From the NCBI RefSeq assembly GCF_000330505.1, contig NW_004443767.1:632409-696408 (forward strand): 64,000 bases of DNA, in the 5' to 3' direction. Below the pieces are notes generated by a model. That model made no database searches and had not been told where the DNA came from. It saw only the letters and a list, made by a program, of their open reading frames with translations. The position numbers and the translations under genes were made by a program. Of the stretch, positions 30,698 to 41,690 are shown in pieces. This stretch comes from Entamoeba invadens IP1 (lineage: Eukaryota > Evosea > Mastigamoebida > Endamoebidae). The number at the start of each line of letters is the position of its first letter. The stretch's first letter is position 1.

Positions 30698-31237
30698 ATG
30701 GGGAACCAACTATCTGGTTTGAAGCAAGAAGATGTTGAGCAGATGATGCAGACGACCAATTTTAGTGAGAGTGAGTTACGAAGACTCTTCCGTCGGTTCA
30801 AAAAACTTGACACCAAGTCGAAGGAGGCCTCCACTGATGAGTACGACGACTTAGCCGAGTTGACTTCAAACCCTGTATTGAAGCGGTTGTTACAAATCTT
30901 CAACAAATACGACAACGAGGAGCTCCAGTTCTCACAGTTTGTCGCTACCCTTTCAACCCTCTCAGATAAAGGAAGCCAAGAGGCTAAACTCAGATTCGCG
31001 TTCCAGGTCTACGACGTCGATAGCGACGGTTTCATTTCCAACGGCGAACTCTTCCAGGTCCTCAAAATGATCATCGGAGGGTCGTTCACCGACGAACAAC
31101 TCCAACAAGTTGTCGATAAAACTATCATCGAGGCTGATAAGGACAGAGACGGAAAGATTTCTTATGACGAGTTCTGCGGAATCATCTTGAAGAACTCCGA
31201 AAACATCGGAGAAAAACTCACTATCAATTGGCAGTGA
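30698..31237 (+). CDS. CNB1: Calcineurin regulatory subunit B
   Basis: 179 residues, the usual calcineurin B length. The MGNQ start fits an N-myristoylation site. EF-hand 3 (loop D106-E117, DVDSDGFISNGE) and EF-hand 4 (loop D147-E158, DKDRDGKISYDE) are canonical. EF-hands 1 and 2 are degenerate: the first has LDTKSKEASTDE and the second (FNKYDNEELQFSQF) lacks a full loop, so probably only two calcium ions bind. The C-terminal hydrophobic strands match the surface that holds the catalytic A subunit. It would relay calcium signals to the phosphatase. Recoverin-type sensors are an alternative, but length and the start motif favour calcineurin B. Confidence 0.85.
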   Translation: MGNQLSGLKQEDVEQMMQTTNFSESELRRLFRRFKKLDTKSKEASTDEYDDLAELTSNPVLKRLLQIFNKYDNEELQFSQFVATLSTLSDKGSQEAKLRFAFQVYDVDSDGFISNGELFQVLKMIIGGSFTDEQLQQVVDKTIIEADKDRDGKISYDEFCGIILKNSENIGEKLTINWQ

Positions 31238-31686
31238 TTTTAGTGCTTGTTTTCTTTGGCATTTGGGTTGTACTATTCAGTTTAATTTTTATTCTAATAC
31301 ATATAATACAGTTTTAATGGATTCTTTCCGATATATTGGTTATATCGGAAAATAAACTGGTAGTTAGATTATAGTAAAATTACTAGTGTAATAGTTTTTT
31401 TTGTAATTTTTTTTTGTTTTAAAATGGGGTATTATTTGCGGCTTTTACCCGAAATAATGGCGTTTATTTTTTCTTATTTAAAATAATTAGTTTTATTATA
31501 AATTAGTTAATCATACAATATATATTATAATATAATTATAATAATAAACAAGTTAATAATATTATAAATGAAGCGTAATAATAACAATCAATAGTAATTG
31601 TCTTTAATAATACAAAACTAGTTATTAAATAGTATTTGAATGTTATTAGAACATAAATTAGAAATATCGAATAACTAGCATATATA
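31238..31686. other. Convergent intergenic region
   Basis: AT-rich spacer between calcineurin B (+) and the zinc-finger gene (-). It includes a hairpin-like pair at 31328-31349 (TTCCGATATA...TATATCGGAA), possibly a 3'-end element. The 81-codon minus frame at 31536-31781 runs past the zinc-finger gene's own stop in another frame and is not called. Confidence 0.5.
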
Positions 31687-32220
31687 TTATAAGTGTTCAT
31701 ATAAAGAAACTTCTCTTCTTTCGACATGAATAAATCTTTGAGGAATGGGTGAGAAAGCAGAAGGTGTTTGTACCCCAACAAAAAGTTGGGATTTTTGTTG
31801 TGTTTTCTTTACGTGGATTCTTAAATGTTTTTTTGCATCACTCTTTCTTTTAAAAGAAAGAGAACAACCTGAAAAGGGGCATTTGAAAGGCTTTTCATCG
31901 GAATGGTAAGTCATATGAATATTTAAATCGGTCAAACGTGCAAATGTTTTTGTACAGACCGTACAGGAGTAAGGCTTTATACCACTGTGTACTCTCATAT
32001 GAATTTCACATTCGGATTTCCTTAAGAAAGCTTTTCCACAAACATTGCAAAGGTGTTGTTTTAGTGTGGAGTGTCGATTTAAGTGCCTGTGGAGAGACTC
32101 TTGTGTGATATATGATTTGCCACAGTTTTCATAAGGACAGATGTAATTCCCTTTGATATCTTTCTTGCAAATGTACTTCTTGTAAATCATATTAACAGAA
32201 TTCTCAATCTCTAATGACAT
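31687..32220 (-). CDS. C2H2 zinc-finger protein, four fingers
   Basis: 177 residues. Four tandem fingers: YICPYENCGKSYITQESLHR (closing with two His), then HLCNVCGKAFLRKSECEIH, then YSCTVCTKTFARLTDLNIH, then FKCPFSGCSLSFKRKSDAKK (closing HLRIH). All Cys and His ligands are present, and fingers 2-4 are joined by the usual linkers (HSGIKP and HSDEKP). Fingers 1 and 4 have the C-x4-C spacing seen in TFIIIA and Zic/Gli-type fingers. A 40-residue basic tail follows. Almost certainly a nucleic-acid-binding nuclear protein; TFIIIA-like or gene-specific factor cannot be separated here. Confidence 0.85.
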   Translation of the reverse strand: MSLEIENSVNMIYKKYICKKDIKGNYICPYENCGKSYITQESLHRHLNRHSTLKQHLCNVCGKAFLRKSECEIHMRVHSGIKPYSCTVCTKTFARLTDLNIHMTYHSDEKPFKCPFSGCSLSFKRKSDAKKHLRIHVKKTQQKSQLFVGVQTPSAFSPIPQRFIHVERREVSLYEHL

Positions 32221-33595
32221 ACTCGACTTCTAGTTGGAGAGCCACCATTTTGTACAAAAAGAAGAGAGAGACATACGGGTATCTTCTTGATAATTCAAAT
32301 TTGAATCCGTCTTGTTATTCAAATACATCTTTTGTGTGTAAATAATTCTATTTACTTTGGTTTGAAAATAATTGTTTTTAATTATACATGAAAAAAAAGA
32401 GACGATTAGATAATGTAACTATTTTTATAATTTTGGAATTTAATTATTTATTACAATTTGAATTTCTAATGTAATTATTTGATACAGTTACACAGTTTTT
32501 GTTTGCTTTTTGAAGAGCAAATTTTGTTTGTTTTACTAATTATTCAATTCAATGTTTTTTTTTTGATTTAAATAAAAATACAATAAAATTAAAATAAATT
32601 TATATACTATAAAATAATTTAAAAATAATGTCATTACATTAAATAAAATTTTGCCAACCACATGTATAATTAGTTTTTAATATTTTTATATATTATTAAC
32701 ATAGTTTCATTATTTAGTTTAATTTAGAAATTTGTTTTTTAAATTTGTTAAAACACAAAGGGATTAATTTTAACTAATAATAAAATATAGATTTATATTT
32801 TAAAAATGTTTTTGAAACAAACAAAATAATTAAATGCTGATAATAAAAATATGTTATTTAAATTTTTAACAAAAATACAATGACTAAATAAAAAATTTAA
32901 TTTTAATTATTTTTTTTTGATAAATTAATTTATAATTGATTAATCAAAAATTTGATATAAGTTACAACCAACTATTAAAAAAAATCGGGAGGTTTAAAAT
33001 CTTTGTTTTTATCTTCGTCATTTTTATCCTATTTTTACCATTTTTTTTATGTTTTTTAAGTTATTTTTCTACGAAAATTACAATTAAAAGTTGAATCAAT
33101 TAAATAAAATTTCGATGATTTAATATTGAAAATACGTCCCCTCACAAAACCAAAAAATATTTTAAACTTCGCTGTATTGTATTTTTTAAAACTAGTATAT
33201 TATATTATATAGTATATTTTACTTTTAAAAGTAGTACTATAATAAGAGTTACTAAATTGTGTCTTTGTGAACAAAAAGTGCCATATCAATTATTCCATTT
33301 ATTTTTGGTTTTAAAGGAATATGAAAAGAAACAAAATGAATTAAAGAATCCAAATAATTATAGCAATGAAACCAATAATTATAGTAAATAACAATACTGA
33401 TTGTTTTCGTTGGGCACCAACAAAAATACTTCAAAATGTTTCGGCAGAACCACACTAAATATACCAAACCAATTCAAAATGAAAAGAAACATTAGAAAAC
33501 AAAACAATTAAAAAAAGTTGCATGAAACATAATTAAATCGAAAAAAATCACAATAAATCAAAATTGTTCGAACTATCAAAATCAGACTCAAGGTA
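32221..33595. other. Longest gene-free stretch, extremely AT-rich
   Basis: About 1.4 kb between divergent genes, made of A/T runs. The 71-codon minus frame at 33252-33467 is tryptophan/tyrosine-rich and not protein-like. The right end holds the promoter of the surface-protein gene. No RNA gene seen. Confidence 0.6.
33570..33582 (+). promoter_or_regulatory. GAAC-type promoter motif
   Basis: GAACTATCAAAAT lies about 14 bases before the ATG at 33596 and resembles the GAAC element of Entamoeba core promoters. Confidence 0.4.
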
Positions 33596-35347
33596 ATGCT
33601 TCTATTATTATTGTATTTCATCTATTTCACCTTTGCTCTTGCTACCGAGAGCCCAAGTGTGTGTATGGTTTGTACTTCAGTCAGAGTGAAGACGTCACAT
33701 TAGTTCTTTGTTAAAATAAAGAACATCAATATTTGACACAAACTATACATATATATTATAATTATATTATAATTATAGTTTATACTAACACATAGAACCA
33801 ATTTTTTATAGTCAATTTGGGACATTTAAAAGATATGTCTTCGATTGGTATCACTGTCTCTCCTGTGGACAGCTGCCTTTCCCAAATACCCAACGGCACT
33901 CTTCATTCACTGGGAGTCACTAAGAATGTTGAGTGTTACATTCATGAATCTTTTCTTGAGATTCAAAACGGGCCAAACGGTGTCTCGAGGTGTGGCGAGT
34001 GTTTAGAAATGACTGGTCCTTCGATAATCCCAACCCAATGTGTTGTCACAGGAACATTTAAAGTGACACAGAGTGATGGATTTACAGAAGATGATTTAAA
34101 GAAGATGATTCTAGTCCCCGAAAACTTGTTTACAATAGTCTCCACCCCAACACTTCAAAGTAACACACATTTTGCACAAGTAACATTGAGAGAGTCGGAT
34201 TGTGACACAAACAAATACACAACAATTAAAGTTGTTGAAAAACACGAGTCTACTGTAACCATCACATTTCTTAATCAAATATTCCCAATCAAATCAGTGT
34301 TAATTAACGACGTTGAGTACTTCCACACAACTTTTGGAAGATTCAAAGTCCCTCTCATTAAAGAAAAAATTGTTATGAAAACGTTTACGTTTGATGGTCG
34401 AGTGGCTATATACGATAACATTAACTTAAACACTTTAGACTATGATAATCAATTCAACCAAATATCTGAAAACAAACGTGAAAGTTGTTTGTTTATTCCA
34501 TCGAATAACGTCTATGTCAACAACTCCAATCGAGAGCTCAACTACTTCTTTAAATGGTCGTTCCATAAAGTAAACCCAGATCTTTCAATTATCAGTTTGA
34601 AAGAAACAGACGAGTCAATACACTTCACAGCAGACCAAATTAGAACAACTTTTGGTATTGGCTATCCAACAGTAATAAAGATGTACGTCCACTTCTCACA
34701 ATTTTCGATGGATTTCGAAGTGAAAAATTGTTCAACACCGCCAACCTATGTTTTTGGCACAATTGGGTATGGAAGTCAATTTAAAAATGATATTAAAGAT
34801 GCAGTTTTTGTATGTACTGGAGCTAATATTCAGCCTCTTGTAGTTACCACCAAAATAGGAGAAGGTAGTTATCGAATTCGACTCAAATTTGGAATACCAA
34901 AGACATGTTATGGATATCGTTTGTTTTTTCTATAATAGTATAATTATATAATAATAGAATTACTTATTATAGAATTAGAGTTATATAATTTTTATACCAT
35001 TTTTATAGTTTATATACTAAATTCTAGTTAACTCAATTGGAATCACTTTTGCTAATGACATTGGTACCATCTATGACGTGAAACAAATTGATTTAATACC
35101 CAAAATGTCTTCTAAACAGGCTCTTTGTGGAATGGAGTCTTTTACTTGTGGAACATATGAATGCAATCCAGAAAATTTGACTGTCAATTCGTTCAAGCCT
35201 GGATGTGTTCCTAATTGTGGTTCATGTCGGAGTGGTTATGTGTGTTCAAATGGAAAGTGTATGACAGCGCCTTCAAATAACATTCGAGACTCGACAGACT
35301 CTATTTTCATATTCTTCTGTTATGCGATAATTCTATTTTTACTGTAA
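33596..35347 (+). CDS. Secreted/surface protein with C-terminal hydrophobic tail, three exons
   Basis: Exons 33596..33667, 33796..34918 and 35028..35347 give 504 residues; both introns are GTTTGT...TAG and the phases match. Exon 1 is almost exactly a signal peptide (MLLLLLYFIYFTFALATES). The ~370-residue central ectodomain has scattered cysteines and beta-strand-like periodicity but no family I recognise. Exon 3 ends with a small cysteine-rich module (GCVPNCGSCRSGYVCSNGKC), a short hydrophilic spacer and a terminal hydrophobic run (SIFIFFCYAIILFLL) reaching the stop, which is how a GPI-anchor signal looks. Probably a GPI-anchored cell-surface protein; a single-pass protein with no cytosolic tail is the alternative. 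Confidence 0.75.
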
Positions 35348-35420
35348 TTACATTTTACTAGTCTATATAGATTAATGAATCATATTTAAACTATCTTTTG
35401 AATGTAAAAATTCATTTCAA

Positions 35421-36379
35421 TTAACAGCAATTCATCATTTTTTGCTGTGGTTGGCTATTCTGTGTATTAACAGCAATTCGTTGTGTTGGTTTGGCAGCAC
35501 TTTCTTCGTTTCTTTCTCCTTTGATAATAGCTTCGACCATCGTCATCACCATTTTTTTGACGTTGTCCGAATTAGCTGCCGACGTCTCTAAGAAGGGAAT
35601 CCCAAGCTTCTCCGCAAGTTCTCTTCCTTCCTCGTATGAGACGACTCGTTGTTGTTCCAAGTCTGATTTGTTTCCAATTAACATTAAGTTGTATCCCTCG
35701 TCCGCATTTTCCTTCACATTTTTTGTCCAATATTCGATGTTTTTGAATGACTCTTTTGATGTTACGTCATAGATCATTGCTATTCCCATGACACCTCTAT
35801 TATTCAGCCTTGAATAAACTAAGTTAATAGTTATTTTATACTATATATGTTCTATATAGAGTATCATACATTAGTATTGACTACACACTTCTATCGAATA
35901 GTAATTATAACTAATAAAATGAAACCATTCGTGTCACTAAGTAACAAACCGATAATAATTGGGCACGATTGTCCTAAATCGTTCTTGTCCCGCTGTGTCC
36001 CCTTAATATTAATTAATTCACTTTTAATAAATTAATCAATATCAAAATTAATTGAAAATGGTTTTTAATGGTACATTAAAAAGCGTGTAATACAATAACT
36101 GTACTATTGTATTAATTAGATGTAAATAAACAAACATATTTGTATAGTATACGGGTTTCCCTCACAATCTATTCGTTTTGTTCTAAAATCGATCCCAACC
36201 GTTGTCGTAATATTCTCCGAAAATTTGTTTTCTGAATATCGAAGTAAAAGACACGTTTTTCCAACTCCTACACGTCACTCTTTTATTCGTTGTTTTTACC
36301 CACTTGTAAACAAACCACTTTCGCCGACCAACACCATCTTTATTATCGATTCACGCTTAAAAGTAGAGGTTTGCTGCAT
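35421..36379 (-). CDS. Rab-family GTPase (Rab8/Rab1-like), four exons
   Basis: Exons 36379..36316, 36267..36136, 36001..35950 and 35796..35421 give 207 residues with no frame break. Seen in order: P-loop GESGVGKTC, switch [31 protein letters not shown] for guanine specificity, ETSA, and a C-terminal CC for double geranylgeranylation. The switch I and WDTAGQERF blocks fit the Rab1/8/10/13 secretory group, but the exact Rab cannot be fixed by eye. All donors are GTTTGT; the second intron (36135..36002) ends AAG rather than TAG, the only join that restores the WDTAG motif. Confidence 0.92.
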
Positions 36380-36875
36380 TACACTGTTTCTATTTTTTAG
36401 TTCTTTTCACAGTTCCTTTGTGAGTGTTTCAAGATGAGTTATTGATTACGAGTATTTTGTGTGTTATTACGGGATTATAATGCTTGTTTAGAAGACAATA
36501 ATTTAAAAGACGATGTTATGAGAAATCTTTTGTTTAATAATATTTTTTATTATTTATAATTAGTATTATGTTTTTAATATTAGCTTTCTAATATACCAAG
36601 AAATATGTTTCTCTTCCTTGTTTGTGATACTCGATTTTTATTTAACTATTCGTGTTGATACTATTTCTTATTTAATATTATTAATTTTTTTAATTTTGGT
36701 TATAACTAATTCCTCAAAAAATAAAACTCTATCAATAGATATTGTTACTATCAATCAATATCCCAATAAGTTTTTCATTATCGAAAACCTCAAACTCAAA
36801 TATGGTTTTAATAAATTTCAAGTTTGTACATGTGAAACTAAAAGAAAACTATAAATAAAACTATAAAACAATCAT
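36380..36875. other. Spacer between Rab and SMC6 genes
   Basis: AT-rich. A plus-strand frame at 36618-36854 has one hydrophobic stretch and a lysine-rich end but no start codon other than TTG and no recognisable domain. It could be a decayed remnant but is not called. Confidence 0.5.
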
Positions 36876-39800
36876 TCAATTAACACCCCTATCTGGTCTA
36901 TTGATCATGAACACATGAACTGAGTCACTCGATTGCACCCCATCAAGATTATGTGGTGTGATAAAAATGTACTGCCTCCTGTCGTTAAATGTCGCGGTCT
37001 CCATCAAAGCATTTATAGCAACTTTCCTTGTCACTGAGTCGAGGAATACATCAAATTCATCCATTGCTCTAAATGGACAATCAACGACATTCCACAGGGA
37101 AAGCAACAGACAGACAGTTGAGAAACTCTTCTCCCCACCAGACAAAGTCTTTGCGTCTCGCTCTCTCTCATTGTCCATTGATACTTCGATGTCTAGAATT
37201 CGTCTTGTGTGGTCGAGCCTGATCTTCCCTTTACAATTCGGTTTCTTCTTTAAGTAACTGTCAAACATTTCCATCGTCTTCTTCGACGTCACCCGCAACA
37301 AATCTTTGTACTTTCCTTTTCTCTTCTCAAGCTCGTCTTTCAAAATGTCTGACAAATTAGTAACACTTGTCAATTGTTCCCCAACATTCTCAAGTTGCTC
37401 TTTCTTCTTTTGATATTCTCTCTCGACGGCTTCGTAGTCGATATTCTCCGAACTAATTCTCTCCTTCCGTTTCTCCAGTTTCTTCTTCTCCAGAACTATT
37501 GTTTCAACCTTCCGAGTTGTCTGAACCATTTCAAATTTAATTGCTTCGTTTTTGATATTATCATGTTTCTGCATCTCAGCAACCAAATCTTCAGTTTTGC
37601 TCTGTAAAATTTCTCGAATGTCTTTCTTCTTCGTTTCAACCCCATCAGCCTGTGCTTTGGTTTCCTCCATTTGCTTTCTGACTTCTTCAAATGTTCTTCG
37701 ACGCTCCGCTAGATCGTTCTCCGCTTGTGTCTTCTCTCCACAGACATTCTGGTAACTTTCTTTCGTCTCCTCCAATCTCTTTTGGAGTACATCAAACTCT
37801 TCTTTCTTCTTCTCGCGCTCCTTCTCTATTTCTTCCGACTTTGCTATCGACACTTTAAGAGACGCTTCAAGCTCTTCGACACTCTCAGGCTCTTTTATCG
37901 CTATATTCTCCGCTTCTTTCTTGCGACTCTCCGCATTCCGCGTCTCGCGTTCGACAACGCGGAGTTGCGCACGGAGCTCGTTGATTTGTTTCCCCCAATT
38001 GTATTTGTCGTCATCCGCTTGTTTCCTTAATTCTTCTTTACCTTTCAATTCAACACTCAAGTTTCTCACGCGCAAATCCAACGCTTTCAATGCATCGTCG
38101 ATGTTCTGCCCTCCATAAATCGTTCGTGGGGGTATCCGATACGGGAAAAAACCCTCTGTCTTATGCACCTTCATAACATTAGCCCCATTTTGCAAATAAA
38201 TTGAAGTCGCGCCTCTCTCCACCAACGCTTTCGCATCTTTCCGTGTTTCTGCAACAGCAATTTGTTCAACATGAATGTGGTCGACTAAGATATTATACAC
38301 GACATTCTCTTGGACGTCAATCACACTTGAAATGGTCTCATAGTTCGGTCGCTCACATCTATATCTGTCATCGCCATATTTAATGTCATACACAAAGACC
38401 TGAACATCAAATCCAATCGACGACGCTACCTCGCGCAACTTCCTCTTATCATTTTCACTCCGGACAATAAAAGAAGCCAACGTTGATCTCTTGATACAAC
38501 TCTCTATCGCCAAATTCCATTTGTTATCCTTCAATTTGACATACGACCCGATTGGCCCATATGTGGGGTATTCAAAATTCGTTTTCGCAATTTTATTGAT
38601 GAACAGTGTCATGTCTCGATGATATATCGACATCGCATCTTTCTTCTGATTCTCTAACTTCCCCCTCTCACTATGTTGGTTGGCTATCTCCCCTCGCATC
38701 TCTCGAATTTCATCGTCGTATCCTCTCACCGCTTGTTGTTTCACTTGCATTTCCTTTTCAAGCGGTTTCAGTTGCTCCTTTAACTCTTCTTCTTTCTTTT
38801 TGCCTTGTTCAACTTCGCTCATTGCGGCTTTAATTTTCTCCTCTTTCTCAATTCGTTCATTCTCCGTGTCACGTGCATCGTGTTTTCTTGCTTCTTCTAT
38901 GTTATCGCGAATCAGTTTAACTCGTCGTTTCGAACTCTCAACTCGTTTTTCGACATCTTCCACTTCCAATTTGAATGTTTTGGTGTTCCGGTCCGCCGTC
39001 TTCATTTTGTCACTCTCCACATTTTTTCTTTTCTCCAAGTTCATAACCACATCCCTCGCTTTGTTCAAATCATCACTCAATTTCCCACTGATTGTATTTA
39101 TCTCCTCAAGTCTTCGATTAAAATCATTTAAGTTCATGTCATCGAGTTTCTTCTGAAATTCATCGATTTCCTTTTGAATGGAGTTAACTTTGTTCTGCTG
39201 GTCTCTCTCGAGCGCCCACTTCTCCTCCGCTTCCAACGCTTTAATTCTTTCTTTGATTGCTTTAACGCCTTCTCCATCTTTCAAAATCGCTTCAAGGCGG
39301 AGCGTTTCCTTTTCCATCGTCTCGACCTGTTCTTTCTTTGCAATTTCATTCTTCTTTGCCTTCTCGCACAACTCTCCAGCCAACGTGTATTGGTCTCGTA
39401 TATTTTCTAATTGCGTTGCTTGCAAGAAGAATTTGTATTTGTCCTCTGCCCGTGTCGCTGTCAAAAATGTTTTTGAAGTGTCTTGCATTAATAGCACACA
39501 TGGGTTGTCTATTGGGATATTAAAATGGTCGATGATTTCATTCAAATCAGACATCTTTCTTCCTATGAGCTTTGGTGCCTCTCCCGCTCTCACCGCCATG
39601 ATTTTATATGAGCTTTGTCCTTCTCGACATATCTTTTTCTCGACTATGATCGATTCCCCATACACACTTTGATCCAAACATCCATCCCCACGATTTCTTA
39701 AATACACAGTGATGATGCACTGACTCTCCCCCGTCTTTATCACATCACACGCCCGTTTCCCTCGATTTGTGAAATTCGCCTTTGCTCCAAGACACAGCGC

Positions 39801-39962
39801 AAGTGCGACAAGTATAGCGCTCTTCCCGCTCCCGTTCTCTCCAACAATGAAATTGACTTGCGAGCACAAATCAACTACCAAATGCTTGTGGCACATAAAG
39901 TTGATCAACTCAATCTTCTCAATCGTCCCACAGACTTCATTACTCGCATTCGTCGTTTGCAT
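36876..39962 (-). CDS. SMC6: SMC6, structural maintenance of chromosomes
   Basis: 1028 residues, single exon. Subunit of the SMC5/6 complex, which acts in DNA repair and recombination in the nucleus. Walker A is GENGSGKS at 41-48, preceded by the SMC6-type opening ELINFMCHKHLVV. DHFNIPIDNPCVLLMQDTSK matches the SMC6 head. Two long coiled coils flank a hinge (YGPIGSYVKLKDNKWNLAIE). The C-terminal head has the signature LSGGEKS near 940 and Walker B FRAMDEFDVFLD near 964. The NFMCH and TNRGK motifs distinguish it from SMC5. Its stop and the end of the Rab gene bound a 0.5-kb spacer, and KIN17, another DNA-metabolism gene, lies just upstream in the same direction. Confidence 0.93.
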   Translation of the reverse strand: MQTTNASNEVCGTIEKIELINFMCHKHLVVDLCSQVNFIVGENGSGKSAILVALALCLGAKANFTNRGKRACDVIKTGESQCIITVYLRNRGDGCLDQSVYGESIIVEKKICREGQSSYKIMAVRAGEAPKLIGRKMSDLNEIIDHFNIPIDNPCVLLMQDTSKTFLTATRAEDKYKFFLQATQLENIRDQYTLAGELCEKAKKNEIAKKEQVETMEKETLRLEAILKDGEGVKAIKERIKALEAEEKWALERDQQNKVNSIQKEIDEFQKKLDDMNLNDFNRRLEEINTISGKLSDDLNKARDVVMNLEKRKNVESDKMKTADRNTKTFKLEVEDVEKRVESSKRRVKLIRDNIEEARKHDARDTENERIEKEEKIKAAMSEVEQGKKKEEELKEQLKPLEKEMQVKQQAVRGYDDEIREMRGEIANQHSERGKLENQKKDAMSIYHRDMTLFINKIAKTNFEYPTYGPIGSYVKLKDNKWNLAIESCIKRSTLASFIVRSENDKRKLREVASSIGFDVQVFVYDIKYGDDRYRCERPNYETISSVIDVQENVVYNILVDHIHVEQIAVAETRKDAKALVERGATSIYLQNGANVMKVHKTEGFFPYRIPPRTIYGGQNIDDALKALDLRVRNLSVELKGKEELRKQADDDKYNWGKQINELRAQLRVVERETRNAESRKKEAENIAIKEPESVEELEASLKVSIAKSEEIEKEREKKKEEFDVLQKRLEETKESYQNVCGEKTQAENDLAERRRTFEEVRKQMEETKAQADGVETKKKDIREILQSKTEDLVAEMQKHDNIKNEAIKFEMVQTTRKVETIVLEKKKLEKRKERISSENIDYEAVEREYQKKKEQLENVGEQLTSVTNLSDILKDELEKRKGKYKDLLRVTSKKTMEMFDSYLKKKPNCKGKIRLDHTRRILDIEVSMDNERERDAKTLSGGEKSFSTVCLLLSLWNVVDCPFRAMDEFDVFLDSVTRKVAINALMETATFNDRRQYIFITPHNLDGVQSSDSVHVFMINRPDRGVN

Positions 39963-40236
39963 ATCTCTTTTTTAGTTAACTTCTCTTTTTTCTTTGAGGA
40001 TTCGTTCTAATCTTAGTTACTATAACTTGTATTATATTTTAAATTTTATTATACTATACATTTTCTTTTTTTTAACTAGTTTTTATAATATATATTTACT
40101 ATTTATTTTAGTACAATTATTTTGGTATATTCATCTTTGGTATGATTAATAATTGTACTATAAAATATAATAACACAAATTATTCTTAAAACTAGTCAGT
40201 CAACATTCACAATAGAGAGCTTTTCATCACAAGAAT

Positions 40237-40944
40237 TCACTCTTTTGACGAAAGAGCTGGTTGGTTTGGGTTTGCAATTGGCATCTTTCTTTTCTTCTTA
40301 TCTCCTTCTTTCTCGACAGTAACCTCTTCCTGAATAACAACTGGCTTTTTCTTCGTCTTGAACCCCATCTTGATTTTACACTCCATCTTTTTCTCTGGCT
40401 TTTCTCTCACTACCATCTCTCCAACATCTCTCTCCTCTATCCCTTTCATCTTGACTTGTTTCACCATCTCGTCGAAGATCCGTTTGCCTTCATCGACTTC
40501 TTCTTCCTTTTCCTCCTCCTCACTCTCTTCTTCTTCTTTGTACTTAATAAACGTCCCCTCAGCACGTTCCTCTAACTCAACTAGTTCTCTCTCCGCCAAT
40601 GCATGTACAAACCCCGATAAATTATTCCATTGCGTCGAGTTCATGTGGACATTTGTTCTGTCTTGAATGTACTGATTATAAACCACATTGGAATTGACCC
40701 ATTTCCTTCTGTACTGCGTCTGTACTATCCTCATATACCCATTCAAAAACTGAGTGTTGAAGTCTTTGTTGTATTTATTGGGGTCTTCAGAATACAACGC
40801 CATGTTCCGTCGATGCGTCTCGGACTGACAATGATTCTTAAACCCATTCTCATCGTGACATTGCTTTTTACACATCTCACAGTAATACTTCGTCTTCTGA
40901 AGTCGGCCATCCTTCGGCGCTCGTGGGGCTTGGCCGCGCTTCAT
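40237..40944 (-). CDS. KIN17: KIN17-like nucleic-acid-binding protein, short form
   Basis: 235 residues. The start matches KIN17: a basic opening, then a C2H2 finger (C22, C25, H38, H44, within YYCEMCKKQCHDENGFKNHC), then the KIN17 winged-helix region with FLNGYMRIVQTQYRRKWVNS and NVHMNSTQWNNLSGFVHALA. KIN17 is a nuclear protein that binds curved DNA and RNA and acts in replication, repair and splicing. The usual C-terminal tandem SH3-like/KOW part is missing: family members are near 390 residues, whereas here a charged E/K-rich linker runs to the stop. The N-terminus is also about 15 residues shorter than usual. Confidence 0.88.
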   Translation of the reverse strand: MKRGQAPRAPKDGRLQKTKYYCEMCKKQCHDENGFKNHCQSETHRRNMALYSEDPNKYNKDFNTQFLNGYMRIVQTQYRRKWVNSNVVYNQYIQDRTNVHMNSTQWNNLSGFVHALAERELVELEERAEGTFIKYKEEEESEEEEKEEEVDEGKRIFDEMVKQVKMKGIEERDVGEMVVREKPEKKMECKIKMGFKTKKKPVVIQEEVTVEKEGDKKKRKMPIANPNQPALSSKE

Positions 40945-41690
40945 TGATTTTACTATTTTAGTTTAGTTTCTTTTTAATAGTTATTTTTATTAATTGTATT
41001 ACAATAGTATTAACTAATAATAACTCGTAAATTTTTAACGGCAAAATTGAATTAAATATTATCAAAAAACAATTCGTTAAATTAAAATCAAATGTTATGA
41101 GTGAATAAAAGTATTTCACTTTTTCACATTTTTAAAAAGAAGATTGATTCTACAATTTTGTTTTCATATTTTTTGGAAAATTTATAAAAAACGAGCTATT
41201 ATTTGTTGTGAGTAATTTTTATTATTTGTGTTTTTGTCATTGTTTTATTTTCAACAATTCAAATAAATTATTATTTAACATTGTTATCATATAATTAACT
41301 ATTTTGCATTTGTTCCAATAAATTATTTTTATTCATTTGTTATTATAATATATATTATAATAATGACAGTTGAATAATTTCAATCTAGTTTATAAAAAAA
41401 AAATAAAACACTTGTTGTTGTTTCGAATAAGTTTTTCCACCTCCTCTAGTTTAAAATTTAATTTGTTTATTAACTAAAAAATTATAATAAACATATTATT
41501 TAAAAATTAAATAACCGTTTTTATTATTAGTTGTTTTTCTCTTAATAAATATAACCAAATTACACCAAATATACATAAAAAGATGTTAAAAAAATACCAA
41601 AAAGACTAAAATGCGAAAACTTAAAAAAAGAACATTCCAACCTAAAAGAACTTTAAAAAAAAACAGAAAAATCATATTTTTGAAACTTCG
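40945..41690. other. Divergent intergenic region
   Basis: AT-rich with long A and T runs between KIN17 (-) and the acidic secreted protein (+). No gene or structured repeat seen. Confidence 0.6.

Noticed and set aside
36618..36854. Plus-strand 78-codon frame with a hydrophobic stretch
   Set aside because: No ATG start, AT-driven composition, no homology recognised; at most a decayed remnant.
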